NCBI GenBank assembly: GCA_035545255.1
Contig: DASZYR010000201.1
Coordinates: 1-8,797 of the forward strand
DNA: 8,797 nt
Source: Dokdonella_A sp035545255
GTDB lineage: Bacteria; Pseudomonadota; Gammaproteobacteria; Xanthomonadales; Rhodanobacteraceae
Direction of reading: 5' to 3'
The first letter of the stretch is position 1. Every line of letters begins with the position of its first letter. Below the pieces are notes generated by a model. That model was not told the origin of the DNA, searched no databases, and was given only the letters and a program-made list of their open reading frames with translations. The translations under genes and the position numbers were made by a program. Below, in pieces: positions 6,372-8,797 of this stretch.

Positions 6372-6833
6372 TCAGGTGGAAGCGCAGCATTTCGCCGGAG
6401 CGGCCTCAGCCGACTTCGGCGCGCAACACGCGGACGCGGTAGCCGCCTGCGCGTGATCCTCGCCGAACGTCGGGATGTCGCCGAGCGTGTGGAACGTTTC
6501 CCATGCGACGCCCTGCGGATCCTCGACCCAGTATTTGTCGGAGAGCGCGTAGCAGCATCGGGCCGCCGGCTCGTCCTCGGCCGCGATCTCGGCCGCGGCG
6601 ACTTGCTTGCGAAGCGCGGCGAGCTCGCCGGCCGCGTCGACCTGCAAGCCGAGATGGTTCACGCCGGGCTTGTCGCCACGCTGCGAGATCGCGAAGTTGA
6701 TCCGCGGATCGTCGAGCATCCATTTCGCGTAATCGCCTTTCTCGACCGTCGGAGCGGAACCGAAGATCGTCGAGTAGAACCGGATGCTCTGCGCGAGATC
6801 GTTGACCGAAACGTGGACGTGAAAGCGCTTCAT
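6372..6833 (-). CDS. arsI: ArsI/CadI-family metalloenzyme, probable C-As lyase
   Basis: ArsI enzymes are Fe(II)-dependent vicinal-oxygen-chelate dioxygenases that split the C-As bond of methylarsenite, giving arsenite; the related CadI group is known as cadmium-induced. The 153-residue product begins MKRFHVHVSVNDL, with His5 at the usual first metal-ligand position. It continues with FYSTIFG at 20-26, GDYAKWMLDDPRINFAIS at 33-50, VNHLGLQV (His60), the vicinal pair Cys93-Cys94 that marks arsenic-binding ArsI, and DPQGVAWETF (Glu112). Two further Cys pairs, 136-137 and 149-150, lie in a flexible Ala-rich tail. The ATG at 6833 is chosen over an in-frame start at 6890, because conserved sequence begins there, AAGAGGG lies 7 nt upstream (6841-6847), and it overlaps the arsR stop as ATGA. 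The operon context favours an arsenic role over cadmium. Confidence 0.88.
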   Translation of the reverse strand: MKRFHVHVSVNDLAQSIRFYSTIFGSAPTVEKGDYAKWMLDDPRINFAISQRGDKPGVNHLGLQVDAAGELAALRKQVAAAEIAAEDEPAARCCYALSDKYWVEDPQGVAWETFHTLGDIPTFGEDHAQAATASACCAPKSAEAAPAKCCAST

Positions 6834-7183
6834 GCGGGAACCCTCTTGCGGCGTGGCGAGGACTTCTTCGGCGCGCAGCCGGAGCCGCAAAGCTCCGGCT
6901 GTCCCCGGCAGCAGTTCTCGGTGAGGTACGCGACGAGACCGTTCATCGCGGCGAAATTGGCGGTATATCGGATGAACCGGCCCTCCTGCTTGCTCGACAC
7001 GAGGTCGGCATGACTCAGTTCCTTGAGATGGAACGAGAGCGTCGGAGCGGGCACCTTCAAGGCATCGGCGATCGAGCCGACGGGAGTGCCTTCGGGGCCG
7101 GCTTGGACGAGATGGCGAAACACGTCGAGGCGGGTGCGCTGGGAAAGGGCGGCGAGGGCGGCAAGCGCGGCGTCCGTTTTCAT
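6830..7183 (-). CDS. arsR: ArsR-family arsenite-responsive repressor
   Basis: This 117-residue dimeric winged-helix repressor should bind its own operator and release it when As(III) binds cysteines. Seen: an N-terminal ALAALSQRTRLDVFRHLV helix at 9-26, a helix-turn-helix region SIADALKVPAPTLSFHLKEL at 37-56, and the beta-wing SSKQEGRFIRYTANF at 63-77. The DNA-recognition helix lacks the ELCVCDL cysteine box of E. coli ArsR. Instead, cysteines cluster near the C terminus: Cys91, Cys92, Cys99 and Cys103 in the ENCCRGQPELCGSGC segment. This resembles the C-terminal three-Cys site of the Acidithiobacillus ferrooxidans ArsR type. The ATG at 7183 is chosen because MKTDAALAAL is the normal ArsR start; an in-frame start at 7258 would translate the promoter. 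The tail (KKSSPRRKRVPA) is basic. It is the first gene of the operon. Confidence 0.95.
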   Translation of the reverse strand: MKTDAALAALAALSQRTRLDVFRHLVQAGPEGTPVGSIADALKVPAPTLSFHLKELSHADLVSSKQEGRFIRYTANFAAMNGLVAYLTENCCRGQPELCGSGCAPKKSSPRRKRVPA

Positions 7184-7185
7184 GA

Positions 7186-7201
7186 TTCCATGATTATGGA
7201 A
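7186..7201. promoter_or_regulatory. Probable ArsR operator palindrome
   Basis: TTCCATGATTATGGAA is an inverted repeat with perfect 6-bp arms (TTCCAT and ATGGAA) around a 4-bp centre. It covers the -10 element and the expected transcription start and ends two bases before the arsR start codon. A dimeric ArsR bound here would block RNA polymerase directly, as expected for arsenite-relieved autorepression. Size and position are typical of ArsR/SmtB operators. Binding is inferred, not shown. Confidence 0.6.
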
Positions 7202-7219
7202 ATATAGGCGGACTGTCAA
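7193..7219 (-). promoter_or_regulatory. ars operon promoter
   Basis: On the minus strand a perfect -35 TTGACA lies at 7219-7214. CATAAT at 7198-7193 matches the -10 consensus at five of six positions, with a short 15-bp spacer. An alternative -10, TAATCA at 7196-7191 with 17-bp spacing, is poorer. Initiation about 6-7 bp beyond the -10 would fall near 7186-7188, only a few bases before the arsR ATG at 7183-7181, so the arsR message would be almost leaderless. The surrounding AT-rich stretch stands out in this GC-rich window. The promoter is inferred from sequence alone. Confidence 0.6.
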
Positions 7220-7799
7220 GAGACTTTCGGGACGCGTCTCGGCCGCTGCGGCGCGCATGCATCATGCTCGATCGCGCATTCGCGGCGTTTGGGCCGAGCC
7301 GGTTGAACCGCTGCTGCCGAGACCTCGCAACGCCTCGCGGTCGATAACAGCGTCGCAGTCCGGCGCCTCGTCCGCTTGCGCCTGCACCACGGCGCGAAGC
7401 ACGTCTCATGGCGAAATGCCGGCCGCAATGAGCAACGAGTAGCCACGCGGCGGCGGCGCCGTCCATGTCCCCTCGACCTGGAAACGACGACTCGACAAGC
7501 CGTCCCGTCCGCCGTGCTGATCGATGGTGGATCTGCACCCGGCGAGAAATCACGCATCTGCCGACAAGCGGATCGGTCGCGGGCTTTCCGGCGGCGGATC
7601 GCGCTCCATCAGCCTTTCATTGCCAAATCATCAGCAGGCCGTAAGGGAAGCGCTATTTCGGAGCGCATTCGCAGAACGTCAAAATCCCATTGCGACCGGT
7701 GCGCCCGACGCGCGGGATTCCTGCGCGGGCGTTGCTGCAGAGAGCGGAGCTGTGCATCGAGCCGCGGAACCGATCACACGACAAGGAGCCGAGCGTCCC
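7220..7799. other. Long region without a convincing gene
   Basis: These 580 bp separate the ars promoter from the PD40 gene. Open frames here are Arg-rich, low in codon bias and resemble no family I know. One minus-strand frame (7549 down to 7262) has GC-rich third positions and fairly protein-like sequence, but it has no ATG and is broken by a TGA at 7406-7408; it may be a decayed gene or chance. A small hairpin, GCGCT with AGCGC, spans 7650-7666. A -35-like TTGCCA lies at 7620-7625 without a matching -10. The end of the region holds the ribosome binding site of the PD40 gene. No RNA gene, insertion sequence or CRISPR repeat was seen. Confidence 0.5.
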
Positions 7800-8797
7800 A
7801 TGAGTCAAGTACACATCCCCTCGACCGTCGTTATCCTCTTCGCGGCCGGCATCGGCATCGCCAGCGCCCAGGAATTCGGCGCATGGAGCGATCCGCAACC
7901 GGTCGACGCGATCGACACGGCCGCCGCTGAAGGCTGTCCGATCGAAGCGCCGGACGGCCTGTCGCTGTATTTCGCGTCCAACCGCGCCGCAGCGGGCGCG
8001 CAAGGCAAGCAGGACATCTGGCGCGTGCTCCGCACGGCAGTGCAATCGCCCTGGGGAGCGGCCGAAAACCTCGGCGCGCCGGTCAACACGCCCGAGTTCG
8101 ACTATTGCCCCACGCCGCTGGCGGGCGGCGGGCTCTTGTTCGTGACCTCGCAGCAGACCGCGGACGATTGCTTCCCCGGCGATACCCCGCCGCCGCCGCC
8201 GACCGGCGGTCCGTCGGCGGGCGACATCTTCGCGTCGGAGGAAGGCCCGGCAGCGGTCTGGTCGACGCCTGTGAACCTCGGCTGCTATCCGGACGGGCCG
8301 AATACGCCCGGCGCCGAGTTCAGCCCTTCGCGCGTGCAGACCGCCGAAGGCACGTTCCTTTTCTTCTCCAGCAATGGCTATCCCGACAGTGAGGGCCAAG
8401 ACATCTACATGAGCGAGATGCTCGACGACGGCACCGTGACCGCGGGCGTGCGCGTAGCCGAGCTTTCGACCGATGCCGACGACCGCATGCCGAACGTGCG
8501 CGCGGACGGCCTCGAGATCGTGTTCAGCTCGAACCGCGCCGGCGGCACCGCGTTCGATCAGGATATCTATGTCGCCACGCGCGCGGACACGCATTCGCCG
8601 TGGTCGGCGCCGCAGCGGATCAGCGTCCCGACGATCAACACGACCGCATCGGAAACGCGCGCCTCTCTGTCGGGCGACGGCACGCGACTCTATTTCGGCC
8701 GCAAGGCCGACACCAACGATCCAGGCGACGTGTTCGTCGCGACGCGCGAGCGCCTTGCACCGGGAGCCGCGGCACTTCCGGCGCCAGCGCTGGGCGC
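7800..8797 (+). CDS. Secreted PD40 (TolB-like) beta-propeller protein, 3'-truncated
   Basis: The frame is open from the ATG at 7800 to the window end without a stop, giving 332 full codons. AAGGAG at 7783-7788, 11 nt upstream, supports this start. Residues 1-23 form a signal peptide (hydrophobic STVVILFAAGIGIASA, cleavage probably after ASA). PD40/WD40-like units follow, each with an Asn-Arg or Asn-Gly strand and a D-I-[WFY] strand: DGLSLYFASNRAAAG to QDIWRV (52-76), LLFVTSQQ to GDIFAS (112-146), TFLFFSSNGYPDSEGQDIYM (185-204), LEIVFSSNRAGG to QDIYVATR (238-261), and TRLYFGRKAD to GDVFVATR (295-316). SPW-type segments link the units, and a proline run sits at 130-134. Cysteines occur at 46, 103, 124 and 162. 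A periplasmic or extracellular location is expected. Function is unknown; PD40 domains usually mediate protein or ligand binding. No arsenic motif links it to the ars operon. Confidence 0.88.
   Translation, partial: MSQVHIPSTVVILFAAGIGIASAQEFGAWSDPQPVDAIDTAAAEGCPIEAPDGLSLYFASNRAAAGAQGKQDIWRVLRTAVQSPWGAAENLGAPVNTPEFDYCPTPLAGGGLLFVTSQQTADDCFPGDTPPPPPTGGPSAGDIFASEEGPAAVWSTPVNLGCYPDGPNTPGAEFSPSRVQTAEGTFLFFSSNGYPDSEGQDIYMSEMLDDGTVTAGVRVAELSTDADDRMPNVRADGLEIVFSSNRAGGTAFDQDIYVATRADTHSPWSAPQRISVPTINTTASETRASLSGDGTRLYFGRKADTNDPGDVFVATRERLAPGAAALPAPALG

Noticed and set aside
7653..8594. 313-codon minus-strand frame antisense to the PD40 gene
   Set aside because: The plus strand encodes a signal peptide, a ribosome binding site and repeated propeller units; the antisense product is Arg-rich with no domain.

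Overview
The window looks like a chromosomal segment of a GC-rich gammaproteobacterium, most likely of the Xanthomonadales (Lysobacterales). The main clue is the argininosuccinate lyase, which reads like the Xanthomonas-type enzyme as I remember it, including the C-terminal SLAARISPGAAG stretch. GC-rich third codon positions and a dispersed intergenic hairpin repeat common in GC-rich proteobacteria agree. The placement is inference from recognition, not from a search.

Layout. (1) 1-1119, plus: argH, cut off at its 5' end. (2) 1120-1395: intergenic, with a tandem repeat that ends in a perfect 11-bp-arm hairpin. (3) 1396-2751, minus: a membrane family 2 glycosyltransferase of the hyaluronan synthase/NodC/PgaC type. 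(4) 2752-2998: a 247-bp divergent control region with an 8-bp direct repeat at 11-bp spacing. (5) 2999-4072, plus: a PIG-L (LmbE-like) zinc deacetylase with an unrecognised C-terminal extension. (6) 4073-4204: a possible 43-residue ORF exactly filling the gap to ygiD. (7) 4201-4995, plus: a YgiD-type DODA extradiol dioxygenase. (8) 5193-7183, minus: a four-gene arsenic operon read as arsR, arsI, arsC, aqpS, with its own promoter and operator just upstream of arsR. (9) 7220-7799: a long region without a convincing gene. (10) 7800-8797, plus: a secreted PD40 beta-propeller-like protein that runs off the window.

The ars operon is the most interesting part. It has a thiol-rich ArsR repressor, an ArsI/CadI-family C-As lyase candidate, a low-molecular-weight-phosphatase-type arsenate reductase and an aquaporin, but no ArsB or Acr3 pump in the window. 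In the aquaporin the selectivity-filter arginine that normally follows the second NPA motif is valine. This is the arrangement known from Sinorhizobium meliloti AqpS, where a channel takes the place of a pump and lets arsenite made by ArsC leave down its gradient. With ArsI present, the operon would handle both inorganic arsenate and methylarsenite, feeding one arsenite pool that leaves through the channel. Two ATGA overlaps (arsR/arsI and arsC/aqpS) and a 25-bp gap (arsI/arsC) support a single transcript. The promoter, a 16-bp palindrome and the arsR start codon are packed so tightly that the message should have almost no leader.

The glycosyltransferase and PIG-L deacetylase share a divergent promoter region. 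This suggests, as inference only, synthesis and de-N-acetylation of an amino-sugar glycan or related glycoconjugate.
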